From JAEZPW01 sp035629075 (GTDB lineage: Bacteria; Acidobacteriota; Terriglobia; Terriglobales; Acidobacteriaceae), in assembly GCA_035629075.1 (NCBI GenBank), contig DASPIK010000086.1, forward strand, positions 62,001 through 126,000: a stretch of 64,000 nt of DNA. The letters run 5' to 3'. Shown here piece after piece: positions 7,745-15,919 of this stretch (position 1 is the first letter of the stretch; each line of letters opens with the position of its first letter). The translations under genes and the position numbers were made by a program. A model generated the notes under the pieces. It saw only the letters and a program-made list of their open reading frames with translations, searched no databases and was not told the DNA's origin.

Positions 7745-9481
7745 TTACTGCACCTTGACCGGCCAAGAGAATACCGGAGCGATGTCCACGGGGATGCCGT
7801 TGGCCGCCTTGAGCGAATGCTGCAAATCGGCGGGCATCTTGCCATACTTTTCGAACAACTTCTCTGCACGGGCGCGGTCGCCGGTCGCTTCGATCTCGAG
7901 CAACTCTTTAAGCAGAGCATTAACAGCCGGCGTCATCTTCTTGACATCTAGAATATATCGTCCGCTCTGGGCATTGCGAGTGATGACTCCTTGCTCCGCC
8001 AGATAGTTGAATTCCATCATCGCAGCCTGACCATGCGCCTCGGCTACGCTGAACCGCACTGTCCTAAAGAAGTCGCCAACGTAAGAACTGGAGAACTCCG
8101 GCATGCGCTCCTTGGGCAGATAACCGCGATCCATCAGCCAGATCAAACCGAACATCCCGAGCACATCGGCTTTGGCTTCCTCCAGCGCGCTGAAGAGTGG
8201 TCCGATGGCCTCCCGGATGTCCACCTGTTTACCGTCCACTCGGGCATAAGCAGGGCCGAGTCCGTGCGCGATCTCATGCATCATGGTGTGGGCTAAATAG
8301 CCCTCACCGGACACCAGTTTGCCCTGGTCCTCACGCAGCATCGTCTTGGCCAGCGGCAGAATCACGTAGTTCACACGCGCATCCATGAAGTTCTTGAAGA
8401 ACATCTTCTTAGTTCCCTTCTTCTCATGAACGCGCGGATCGTTCGGCAGATTTGTCGCCACCGCCTGGTACCCATGGGTGAAGTCGCCAGTCCGGAAAGG
8501 GGCGTCCATCACCTCCATCGGCGTTTGCAGCCCCTTCTTCGAAGGCCGGTCCTCGGGTGCTAGCGGCAGAGCATCCTGGATATCGGGAACGTACTTTTCG
8601 AACAGCGCCAGTTTTTTGCTCTCCTCCTCATTGCGGATCATGACTGCAGCGCCATAGGAGGTTTTCACGCCGAGAAGTTCGTCGAGGTAGGTTTCGTACG
8701 GGGCGAATACAACATCGATTTTGGGATTCTTCAGATCAAGCCACTTCAGGTCGCTCTGATAGTAATCGTCTGTGAGTAGAGCATCAGCACGCAAACGCAG
8801 GAATTCTGCGAAATCCTTGTCATCGCTCAATTCGGCTGCTTCGCGCAAGAGCTTCGCTGCAGGTTGAACAAACTGTCGGAAGGCGACGTGATAAGGCACA
8901 CCTTCAAAACCGCCGTTGAGTCTATGCACGACCGTGTAGCCACTGTAGATTTCGGCCTTCTTGTCCGGGTTCTCTTTCACGTACTGCTCGATCTGTTCCC
9001 GCGTAACCTCCGCCGGATACAATGCACGTCCCGGCGCCATCGACTCCGTTCCCACGAACGGCTTGTTCTCCTCAAGCAGGTCGAAGCGGCTGCCGTTGAT
9101 GAAGAGGTATTTCCGGACTTTCTCGTCCCGGGGGAACTTGCTCCCTGCAAGCTGCTTGTACAGCGCCAGTCCCGCCGGATCGCTCTGTCGCCAGTAGATC
9201 GCCTCCATGTACTGCGACGCCTGCACCAATTTGTCGACCAGTTGCCGTTCGCGCGCGGTCAGGCCTTTCGGGTTGAAAGGCATACGAACAGTCTTGAACT
9301 TCGCCAGGCGAGCATCCAGATCAGAGACCACGACCATCTTCGACGAAATCGGCCCCGAAGCGGCTCGCCCCTCGCCGATTGGTCCTTTCTGGGTCTTCGG
9401 ATTGACTCTGGTTGCGGCTTTCTGAGCGGACATTGGCAACACAAACGCCAGGAGCAAGAGCGGACAGAGGTATTTCGTCAT
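7745..9481 (-). CDS. Exported M49 (dipeptidyl-peptidase III-like) zinc peptidase
   Basis: 578 residues from ATG 9481; a frame extension to 9514 lies before the signal peptide and overlaps the neighbour's stop. Signal peptide 1-20. The zinc site is HEIAH (402-406), with the glutamate ligand motif EEAKAD (434-439) about 30 residues later, as in family M49. The classical DPP III site is HExxGH; the shorter HExxH form is known from some bacterial members. The protein should be a periplasmic or lipid-free secreted metallopeptidase removing dipeptides. The upper-lobe region (70-380) is helical and typical of the family. It lies three bases or less from the glycosyltransferase gene at 9511 once the longer start is considered, so the two may share a transcript. 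Confidence 0.8.
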   Translation of the reverse strand: MTKYLCPLLLLAFVLPMSAQKAATRVNPKTQKGPIGEGRAASGPISSKMVVVSDLDARLAKFKTVRMPFNPKGLTARERQLVDKLVQASQYMEAIYWRQSDPAGLALYKQLAGSKFPRDEKVRKYLFINGSRFDLLEENKPFVGTESMAPGRALYPAEVTREQIEQYVKENPDKKAEIYSGYTVVHRLNGGFEGVPYHVAFRQFVQPAAKLLREAAELSDDKDFAEFLRLRADALLTDDYYQSDLKWLDLKNPKIDVVFAPYETYLDELLGVKTSYGAAVMIRNEEESKKLALFEKYVPDIQDALPLAPEDRPSKKGLQTPMEVMDAPFRTGDFTHGYQAVATNLPNDPRVHEKKGTKKMFFKNFMDARVNYVILPLAKTMLREDQGKLVSGEGYLAHTMMHEIAHGLGPAYARVDGKQVDIREAIGPLFSALEEAKADVLGMFGLIWLMDRGYLPKERMPEFSSSYVGDFFRTVRFSVAEAHGQAAMMEFNYLAEQGVITRNAQSGRYILDVKKMTPAVNALLKELLEIEATGDRARAEKLFEKYGKMPADLQHSLKAANGIPVDIAPVFSWPVKVQ

Positions 9482-9510
9482 AGAAGTGAATTCCACGGCC
9501 GGCTGTCCAA

Positions 9511-11643
9511 TCAATCAAAAAATCGGTACTTGATCATGTGCCAGATCGCCGCAACGCCATCCTTCCAACCGATCTTCTTTCCTTCATCGTAGGTACGCCC
9601 GTGATACGAGCAAGGCACCTCATAGATTCGGCAGCGCAGCTTGGCGGTCTTGATCGTGACTTCCGGTTCGAATCCGAAGCGGTTTGACTTCAACGTGATG
9701 TGGTCGAATATCTCGCGCCTGAAAGCCTTGTAGCCAACCTCCATGTCAGACAGGTTCAGGTCACTTAGCATGTTGCAAAACAGTGTCAACATGCGGTTCG
9801 CCTGGTAGTGCCAGAAATAAAGCACGCGGTGCGCGCCGCCGTGGAATCGATTGCCGAAAACGGCATCGGCCCGATTAGTGAGAATCGGCTCCAGCAAAAC
9901 AGGAAAGTCCTTCGGGTCGTATTCGAGATCGGCATCCTGCACGAGGACGATGTCGCCGGTTGCGTTCTTGATGCCGGTGCGCACAGCCGCACCCTTCCCC
10001 TTGTTGACCTCGTGGTAGAGCACCTTCAGCGTGGCGTGAGAATAAAGAGCAGGAACATCGCGCTCCAGCTCAGCGAGAATCTCGCGTGTGCCGTCGCTTG
10101 AGTAATCGTCCACAATGACAATTTCCTTGTCGAGCGGCACGAGATCGGATTCCGGAGCAACCGTGGTGGCATGGACCACGGTATCAACAACACGACGGAT
10201 AGTTTTCTTCTCGTTGTAGCAGGGGATGATCAGCGACAGCGTCGTTGCCTGCTGTTTTTCGATACCAACCGTCGTACTAGATTGTGGAAGCGATAATGTC
10301 CTCGATTCAGCCATTTGTGCCTCGCGAGTCTCTGAAATTAAATATACCGCGAGAATGAGCAAGATCGGCTCAATCGGGTGGCGGTAACGAGCATGAGGGA
10401 AGCTGAGATAGTAAACAAGCGGGTACACCAAAATCAGTGATGCGAACAAAAATGCGCCCTTTTTCCGCTTGCGGATCGTCAGCAACAATCCAAAGAAGGC
10501 AAGCAGGGAGGAAGTCAGAAATAGCGCATTCCTTAACTCCGAATGGCCAGGGAACTTGCCCGTTTTCGGAACGCCGGCCCAGTAGTAAACGGCCTTGGCT
10601 GCCACCAGGTACGCGAACTTCCCAGGGTCACGTTCGACGAAGTCAAGGAACTGCTGCTTACGCTGCTCGACGTAGGCGACCTCGCCCATGCTCTTGTACT
10701 TCGCGAGTTCGAATCTGTTTTGTGTTGGGTGGAGCCACCACATCCACATACCGTTGGCATTCGGCGCGTTGCCGAGGCGCAACTCAACTCCCAGATTGCC
10801 GCGCACGAAGATAAACTTATCGAAGACCTGGTAGTTGCGAACTTCCCAAGGCAACAGGACAGCTACGAAGACGAGCGCGGAAGCAAGCGCCGGCACGAAC
10901 CAACGCAGTTGTTGACGCCACCGTCTCCACACGACCCACGCTGCCGCGAAAGGGAGAAAGGCGATGCAGGCGGGATTAGTGAGCGCGAGCACTCCCCAAG
11001 TGAACCCCCACCACAGCCACGTACGCAGGCGCGCGTCCTCCTCCAGCTTCAGCGTGAGCCAGACGACGACGGCCAGGAGGAACGCGGACAGACTCGTCTC
11101 CCATATCCATTTGATTGCCCAGTACATGCAATAAGGAAACAACGTCCAGGTCCAGCCCGCCCATCGCGCGACTCGGTCTCCATACACGCGGCGTGCTATC
11201 AAATAGACGGGAATCGCTGTGAGCGCCGAAAACAGGCTGTTCAAGGTCAGCAGGAAAAACGCTGAAGACTGCGAGTACGTGCCGAACAGCTTGAATGCTA
11301 GCGCGGTGAGATAAGGGTAGACCGGTGCAACCCAACTGGTCGGGCCAGTGATGCCGTCAAAGGGGTTCGCAAAGCCAAAGCCGTTGGCGATTGACGCTGC
11401 TATCCGGCCGGTCTCGAAGCCGAATGAGAAGTTCTGAAAGCCGTTGAGCTTGTCAAAGGCACGCACTCGATAGGTGCCTAACAGCAGTATTCCCACCACG
11501 CGCAGGGCGAATCCCCAGAAAACCATCGCAGCGATCGAGTTGCTGATGCCCGCCAGTTGCGACGCGACGGGGCTACGATCGGCTCGGGGGTGCAAGGAAC
11601 CTGGCTGCCCAGAGTCGTGTTCTGCAAGCGTGCGACTTTGCAT
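9511..11643 (-). CDS. GT-C (ArnT/PMT-like) and GT2 (dolichyl-phosphate mannose synthase-like) fusion
   Basis: 710 residues from ATG 11643; an upstream TTG at 11676 would add 11 residues. Residues about 35-440 hold ten or more membrane helices with an extracytoplasmic loop after the first, as in GT39/ArnT-type enzymes that use polyprenyl-phosphate sugars. Residues 469-710 form a complete GT2 domain of the DPM1/polyprenol-phosphate type: IIPCYNE, DDYSSDG and QDADLEYDP, ending in SYHGRTYDEGKK. The likely logic is that the GT2 domain charges undecaprenyl phosphate with a sugar and the GT-C domain transfers it outside. Separate genes are the more common arrangement. Acceptor unknown. Confidence 0.85.
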   Translation of the reverse strand: MQSRTLAEHDSGQPGSLHPRADRSPVASQLAGISNSIAAMVFWGFALRVVGILLLGTYRVRAFDKLNGFQNFSFGFETGRIAASIANGFGFANPFDGITGPTSWVAPVYPYLTALAFKLFGTYSQSSAFFLLTLNSLFSALTAIPVYLIARRVYGDRVARWAGWTWTLFPYCMYWAIKWIWETSLSAFLLAVVVWLTLKLEEDARLRTWLWWGFTWGVLALTNPACIAFLPFAAAWVVWRRWRQQLRWFVPALASALVFVAVLLPWEVRNYQVFDKFIFVRGNLGVELRLGNAPNANGMWMWWLHPTQNRFELAKYKSMGEVAYVEQRKQQFLDFVERDPGKFAYLVAAKAVYYWAGVPKTGKFPGHSELRNALFLTSSLLAFFGLLLTIRKRKKGAFLFASLILVYPLVYYLSFPHARYRHPIEPILLILAVYLISETREAQMAESRTLSLPQSSTTVGIEKQQATTLSLIIPCYNEKKTIRRVVDTVVHATTVAPESDLVPLDKEIVIVDDYSSDGTREILAELERDVPALYSHATLKVLYHEVNKGKGAAVRTGIKNATGDIVLVQDADLEYDPKDFPVLLEPILTNRADAVFGNRFHGGAHRVLYFWHYQANRMLTLFCNMLSDLNLSDMEVGYKAFRREIFDHITLKSNRFGFEPEVTIKTAKLRCRIYEVPCSYHGRTYDEGKKIGWKDGVAAIWHMIKYRFFD

Positions 11644-11754
11644 AGGGTGTCGGAACCTGTTTTCGTCGGGAAGCAAGTAGATAGCTTATCATCCTGAGCG
11701 CCTGAAAGTGAGGTCACCGGAGGGCAACGACTTCGCGAAAGCGCCCGTAAGCTA

Positions 11755-11783
11755 TTGACAGCGCTAGGACATAAGCCTAGACT
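11755..11783 (+). promoter_or_regulatory. Sigma-70 type promoter for nuoB
   Basis: TTGACA at 11755-11760, a 17-base spacer, and TAGACT at 11778-11783. This is a perfect -35 and a good -10 at ideal spacing. It points to nuoB at 11926 and implies a leader of about 135 bases. Confidence 0.65.
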
Positions 11784-11925
11784 GGCATTGACTCCCAAGG
11801 TCTGAAAATTCTACGCAGCGGTTGCGAACATCCTTCAGCCGCGATGTGACCGTCGTCACTGTGCGCTTGGTTGGGGTAAGCGGACAATCGGAACAAAGAA
11901 ATCAGTCCTCAGATGAGGGGCCTTC

Positions 11926-12525
11926 ATGGGCTGGCTGGATAATAGATTCGAAAAGAACTTTCTTGTTACCTCCGTCGACTACGTCTTCAACTGGGCGCGG
12001 AAGTCTGCACTTTGGCCGATGACTTTCGGCCTCGCCTGCTGCGCGATTGAAATGATCGCGTCGTCGACAGCGCGCTTTGATATTGCGCGATTCGGATCGG
12101 AGGTCTTCCGTCCCAGCCCGCGTCAGAGCGACCTGATGATTGTGTCGGGGACCGTGACGCTGAAGATGGCGCCAGTGGTCAAGCGCATCTACGACCAGAT
12201 GCCAGACCCGAAGTGGGTAATCTCCATGGGCGCATGTTCGTCTGTTGGCGGCCCGTTCAACACCTACGCGGTTTTGCAGGGTGTCGATCGCATTGTGCCG
12301 GTAGACGTTTACGTGATTGGGTGTCCGCCTCGTCCGGAGAACCTGTTCTATGCCCTGCTCAAACTGCAGGACAAAATCGACACGATGTCCATCGCCAAGC
12401 GCCCGACCGAAGTTCGCCTTGAAGAGAGCATGGTGGACCAGTTTAAGAACAACGTGCGCATCGCGCAGGCGCAGCAGCAGGAACAGGCTTTGACTAGCAT
12501 CCAGAGTCCAGGCATGAACGCCTAA
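11926..12525 (+). CDS. nuoB: NADH-quinone oxidoreductase subunit B
   Basis: 199 residues. It has the four cluster-N2 cysteines of the 20-kDa/PSST subunit: tandem Cys38-Cys39 in FGLACCAIEM, Cys104 in MGACSS and Cys133 in VIGCPPRPE. The C-terminal tail after about 160 is Gln-rich and variable. NuoB passes electrons from the peripheral arm to quinone in complex I. The usual nuoA and nuoC neighbours are absent: upstream is a diverging glycosyltransferase and downstream a Rieske protein. So this is an isolated copy with its own promoter and terminator. A group 4 hydrogenase small subunit is less likely given the standard NuoB motifs. Confidence 0.9.
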   Translation: MGWLDNRFEKNFLVTSVDYVFNWARKSALWPMTFGLACCAIEMIASSTARFDIARFGSEVFRPSPRQSDLMIVSGTVTLKMAPVVKRIYDQMPDPKWVISMGACSSVGGPFNTYAVLQGVDRIVPVDVYVIGCPPRPENLFYALLKLQDKIDTMSIAKRPTEVRLEESMVDQFKNNVRIAQAQQQEQALTSIQSPGMNA

Positions 12526-12545
12526 TTTCTCTCAGAGGTTCACAG

Positions 12546-12570
12546 AGCCGGGCCAGTGTGCCCGGCTTTT
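12546..12570 (+). terminator. Intrinsic terminator after nuoB
   Basis: AGCCGGGC (12546-12553) pairs with GCCCGGCT (12560-12567), followed by TTTT. It separates nuoB from the Rieske gene, so the two may be only partly co-transcribed. Confidence 0.7.
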
Positions 12571-12597
12571 GCTTTGGGGAAAAAGCTGAGGACAAGC

Positions 12598-12918
12598 ATG
12601 GGGGAGTTCGTCAGAATCGGAAGCACGGCAGAGATGCCTGAACCGGGGGAGGCAAAAGAATTCGAGGTAAACGGGCGCCTGATCTGCGTCGCGAACGTGG
12701 ATGGTGACTACTCCGCAATGGACAACGTGTGCGTACACCGAGGCGGCCCCTTGGGCCAAGGGTCTGTGGAGAGGCGGAAGGTCATCTGCCCGTGGCATGG
12801 GTGGGAATTTGACCCACTGACCGGAGCGGCGGCGCACAATCCACAGCACCGTGTCGCGATTTACGACTTGCGAATCGAAGGCGACGACGTACTGGTCTAC
12901 ACAACGCCGTTGATCTGA
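12598..12918 (+). CDS. Rieske [2Fe-2S] ferredoxin-like protein (NirD/biphenyl-dioxygenase ferredoxin type)
   Basis: 106 residues from ATG 12598, the start that gives the family's usual length; the frame runs back to 12556 through the nuoB terminator. The Rieske cluster motif is complete: Cys45-x-His47 in CVHRGGPL and Cys64-x-x-His67 in CPWHGWEF. It is a soluble, single-domain electron carrier; there is no membrane anchor. No oxygenase or nitrite reductase gene is adjacent, so its partner is not known. Confidence 0.85.
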   Translation: MGEFVRIGSTAEMPEPGEAKEFEVNGRLICVANVDGDYSAMDNVCVHRGGPLGQGSVERRKVICPWHGWEFDPLTGAAAHNPQHRVAIYDLRIEGDDVLVYTTPLI

Positions 12919-12941
12919 TTGAAACTCGTGCTTGAACAGGA

Positions 12942-14237
12942 TCAGCAGGAATAGACTCGGCCATTCGTGAGTCTATGTTGCAGCATGGAAGCGATCTGGT
13001 CCACATCGGTTGGACCTATGTTGCAGACGAGGCGATGATCCAAAAATGCCGACTTGTTACTGCCCACGGCGTCGCGTCGAACCTGAACCAGGAGGCCCTG
13101 AACAGCAACTGGGTCGAACTTGGCGGGGGTGAGGCGAACGATTTCCGTAAGAGTTTCGCCCACCGCCAGCGGGTGCCTGTACGGACGCTCGCTCGTCATG
13201 GCGTCGAAAGTATCCGCCACACTGATCAGGCGAACCGCGATTGGCAGTTCCTCGCCACGCACGTGATCCGGGTAGCCCGACCCGTCGGCCCGCTCATGAT
13301 GCCATCGAACAACGTCAGGAATCTTGGGCCATGGGAAGTCCACTCCCGAAACGATCCGATGTCCAACGACGGTATGGTCGGCCATCTCGCGGAACTCTTC
13401 TGCGTCCAGCGCAGCGGGCTTGCTGAAGATGTGATTGTCGACTGCGACCTTGCCAATGTCGTGCAGGTAACCAGCAGCCTTTATCCCGGAGATGTCCGTC
13501 GGCCCCAGTCCGATCGCTTCTGCAATCGCAGCCGCGTAGCGGCCCACGCGCAACGAGTGCCCGTGCACGCTGACGTGCTTGATATCGATAGCTGCCGCGA
13601 AAGCTTCCAACGCGTTGTCGTAGAACTTGTGTATAGAACCGAGCAGACGAAGGTTTTCCGTAACGCGATACTCGAGCGACTGCTTCAGTGCATGGTTCTG
13701 AACCGCGACAGCGACATAGTTCGACAAAAGCGCCAAAGCCCCTAACTCATCCGCGTCGTAAGTCGAGTTGTCTTCCCGGCGGCCCAACGCAATCGCACCC
13801 ACAAGCTTGCCTCCGACGCGCAAAGGCGCGAGACAGCGGAACAGTTCAGGCGCGACGTTGCCATTCTTGGTGAAAAAATTGGCGTAGCTGTCTCGTTCCA
13901 GACCAACGGGGGAGCGCAGAATAGCCAGTGCGTGCACATGCTTCGGCAGCAGCGGAATCATTGCGACATCTGGGAAAGGCACGAAGCCCTGCGCCGCAAG
14001 CGACGTGAGCATTGCGGGCTTGTCGCTGAAGGTGAACAGGACACCTTCACGCGCACCGAGAGCCTCGCGCAGACGCGCCAGCATCACGCTCGCGGTCTCA
14101 GAAAAATCACGGTCAGCCGTGATTTCGCTACCGAGATCTGAGAGCGCTCCAAACGTGAGGAGGAGCCGCCGAAAGTTTTGTCGCGTCACCGGCACTCGAT
14201 CGAGGCGGGAGACGCCAGAGCAAGTTGAGGGTATCAC
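12942..14237 (-). CDS. GAF plus HD-GYP domain protein (probable cyclic-di-GMP phosphodiesterase)
   Basis: 431 residues from GTG 14237; GTG codons at 14195 and 14189 are alternatives, since similarity only begins near residue 25. A GAF-like sensor domain spans about 30-185. The HD-GYP domain spans about 205-385, with HD at 259-260 in YLHDIGK and the HHERADGSGYP signature at 313-323. The domain hydrolyses cyclic-di-GMP in characterised members. There is no receiver or membrane segment, so the signal is probably a small cytoplasmic ligand bound by GAF. It faces cysK across a 145-base divergent promoter region. Confidence 0.85.
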   Translation of the reverse strand: MIPSTCSGVSRLDRVPVTRQNFRRLLLTFGALSDLGSEITADRDFSETASVMLARLREALGAREGVLFTFSDKPAMLTSLAAQGFVPFPDVAMIPLLPKHVHALAILRSPVGLERDSYANFFTKNGNVAPELFRCLAPLRVGGKLVGAIALGRREDNSTYDADELGALALLSNYVAVAVQNHALKQSLEYRVTENLRLLGSIHKFYDNALEAFAAAIDIKHVSVHGHSLRVGRYAAAIAEAIGLGPTDISGIKAAGYLHDIGKVAVDNHIFSKPAALDAEEFREMADHTVVGHRIVSGVDFPWPKIPDVVRWHHERADGSGYPDHVRGEELPIAVRLISVADTFDAMTSERPYRHPLAVGETLTEIVRLTPAKFDPVAVQGLLVQVRRDAVGSNKSAFLDHRLVCNIGPTDVDQIASMLQHRLTNGRVYSC

Positions 14238-14382
14238 GACTTTCGTAACCCGGAAGAGCGTGGCACACGCCTGCTATTAGTGAGTTTGGTGCGCCGCCAA
14301 CCCATGGGCTCCAGATTGTTTTGCTCCGTTCCGGCTGCTCACGGCATCTGTACTTACTTGATTTCTCGAGCGGGCAGGTGAA

Positions 14383-15354
14383 ATGAAGATCGCGAACGAC
14401 GTCACGGAATTGATCGGACGTACACCCCTGGTGTACTTGAACAAGATCACCGAAGGATGCCACGCCCGGGTTGCGGCGAAACTGGAAAGCTTCAATCCGT
14501 GCAACAGCGTCAAGGACCGAATCGGCGTAAGCATGGTTCGCGAAGCGGAGCGCGCGGGTACCATCCAGCCGGGTAAGACAGTTCTTGTCGAGCCAACAAG
14601 CGGCAATACTGGGATTGCGCTGGCGTTCGTGGCGGCAGCGCGAGGGTATCGACTCATTCTGACCATGCCTGAAACAATGAGCCTCGAACGCCGGGTTCTG
14701 CTACGTGCGATGGGCGCGGAAGTGGTCCTTACGCCTGGCCCGAAGGGCATGAAGGGCGCGATCGCAAAAGCACAGGAAATCTTGGGCGAAACCCCAAACG
14801 CCTACATGCTGCAGCAGTTCGACAATTCGGCGAACCCGCAAATTCACCGCGAGACGACTGGACCTGAGATTTGGGAAGACACTGACGGCAAAGTCGATAT
14901 CCTGGTCTCCGGGGTTGGGACGGGTGGAACCCTGACCGGTGTTGGCGAGTACATCAGGCCCAAGAAGCCGGACTTTAAGATCGTGGCGGTGGAGCCTGAG
15001 GAGAGCCCGGTCATCTCCGGAGGGCAGCCCGGACCACACAAGATTCAGGGGATCGGGGCCGGATTCATTCCCAAGAACCTGCGGACCGAGTTTATCGACG
15101 AGATCATCAGGGTCGATGCCGAACAGTCGGTTGAAATGGCACGCCGCCTGGCCAAAGAAGAGGGCCTGCTTGTTGGAATTTCGTGTGGAGCAGCAGCGGT
15201 AGCAGCGGTACAGGTAGCACAACGTCCCGAAAACGCCGGAAAACTAATCGTCGTCGTACTTCCTGATTTCGGCGAGCGTTATCTCACGAGCGTGCTCTTT
15301 TCGCAACTGCGAGAGGAAGCTTTACGCATGGAAACGGTCGAGGTGCTCGTCTAG
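14383..15354 (+). CDS. cysK: Cysteine synthase A (O-acetylserine sulfhydrylase)
   Basis: 323 residues, the usual CysK length. PLP-binding Lys44 lies in NSVKDR. The substrate loop PTSGNTG is at 71-77 and the phosphate loop GVGTGGT near 178. The C-terminal part has the typical GISCGAAAVAA segment. It condenses O-acetylserine with sulfide to give cysteine. ATG at 14383 is preceded by GCAGGTGAA. No cysE neighbour is present. It ends at a strong shared terminator. Confidence 0.92.
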   Translation: MKIANDVTELIGRTPLVYLNKITEGCHARVAAKLESFNPCNSVKDRIGVSMVREAERAGTIQPGKTVLVEPTSGNTGIALAFVAAARGYRLILTMPETMSLERRVLLRAMGAEVVLTPGPKGMKGAIAKAQEILGETPNAYMLQQFDNSANPQIHRETTGPEIWEDTDGKVDILVSGVGTGGTLTGVGEYIRPKKPDFKIVAVEPEESPVISGGQPGPHKIQGIGAGFIPKNLRTEFIDEIIRVDAEQSVEMARRLAKEEGLLVGISCGAAAVAAVQVAQRPENAGKLIVVVLPDFGERYLTSVLFSQLREEALRMETVEVLV

Positions 15355-15384
15355 CGAAGCGCCCGTACAAAATCCGCAACACGA

Positions 15385-15416
15385 AAGCGGCAGCTCGCGT
15401 GAGCTGCCGCTTCCCT
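15385..15416. terminator. Bidirectional terminator between cysK and the receiver-like gene
   Basis: AAGCGGCAGCTC (15385-15396) and GAGCTGCCGCTT (15401-15412) form a perfect 12-base stem with a GCGT loop, followed by TCCCTT. It lies between converging genes. Confidence 0.75.
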
Positions 15417-15444
15417 TCTGAGCCACAACTTCTAGCCACAAGTT

Positions 15445-15798
15445 CTAATATGTTTGACTGCCCGACAGGACGGCTGCAATCTTCTGTAGCAACGCTTCCG
15501 ATGTGATCTGCGCATCGTCGCAGGTGCAAATCCCTGTCGAGGGATCGAACTTGTCGCAGCATATGAAGATGACGGGCACGTGGATGTCCGCCCTGGCGCG
15601 CTCGATTAGAATTCGCTCTGCATGTGCGGAGACTCCCACCAGTAAAAGGTCGAAACTACGAGTTGACAGCAAATTGATTGCCTTGACCGGCTGTGCAGCA
15701 CTCGTTACAGAGTAGCCGGCCTTTGTAAGGAGGACATGACGGTTTGTCAGCAACCTTGGATTGTGTCCCAGCGAAAGGATTGAACGTGGCCCGTGCAT
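15445..15798 (-). CDS. Degenerate response-regulator receiver protein
   Basis: 117 residues from ATG 15798; GTG 15807 is an alternative. The order of strands and helices follows a CheY-like receiver: ILSLGHN, a helix to KAGYSVTSA, then FDLLLVGVS where the phosphoacceptor Asp should be, and VPVIFICCD. Gly is found in place of the acidic residue, and the acidic pocket after the first strand is also lost. A Cys-rich stretch (CCDKFDPSTGICTCDD) follows the fourth strand and is odd for a receiver. It may bind a metal or be redox-sensitive, but that is a guess. It stands alone. Confidence 0.6.
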   Translation of the reverse strand: MHGPRSILSLGHNPRLLTNRHVLLTKAGYSVTSAAQPVKAINLLSTRSFDLLLVGVSAHAERILIERARADIHVPVIFICCDKFDPSTGICTCDDAQITSEALLQKIAAVLSGSQTY

Positions 15799-15868
15799 AC
15801 ATCGCACCCGACTGCATAAAGATTAGGGCAGTATAGCTGCTGAGGAATATAGGTGCGCGCCCTTATTC

Positions 15869-15880
15869 ACCTTATAAGGT
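15869..15880. promoter_or_regulatory. Perfect 12-base palindrome upstream of the receiver-like gene
   Basis: ACCTTATAAGGT is self-complementary over its whole length. It stands about 70 bases upstream of the receiver-like gene's start and downstream of the HAD gene's stop, both on the minus strand. It may be an operator. A chance palindrome of this size cannot be excluded. Confidence 0.3.
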
Positions 15881-15919
15881 AATTTGCTCGTTGGGAGTAA
15901 GGCTCGGGTTCTTTTCAGA

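Noticed and set aside
9663..9675. GGTTCGAATCCG, which looks like a tRNA T-loop
   Set aside because: It lies inside the GT2 domain coding sequence (NRFGFEPE region) and no acceptor or anticodon stem surrounds it.
12598..12918. Rieske protein as a subunit of a cytochrome bc complex
   Set aside because: It has no membrane anchor and no cytochrome b gene is adjacent; its size is that of soluble Rieske ferredoxins.
12975..13745. 256-codon plus-strand frame opposite the HD-GYP gene
   Set aside because: A shadow of a gene with complete HD-GYP motifs. No start signals of its own.
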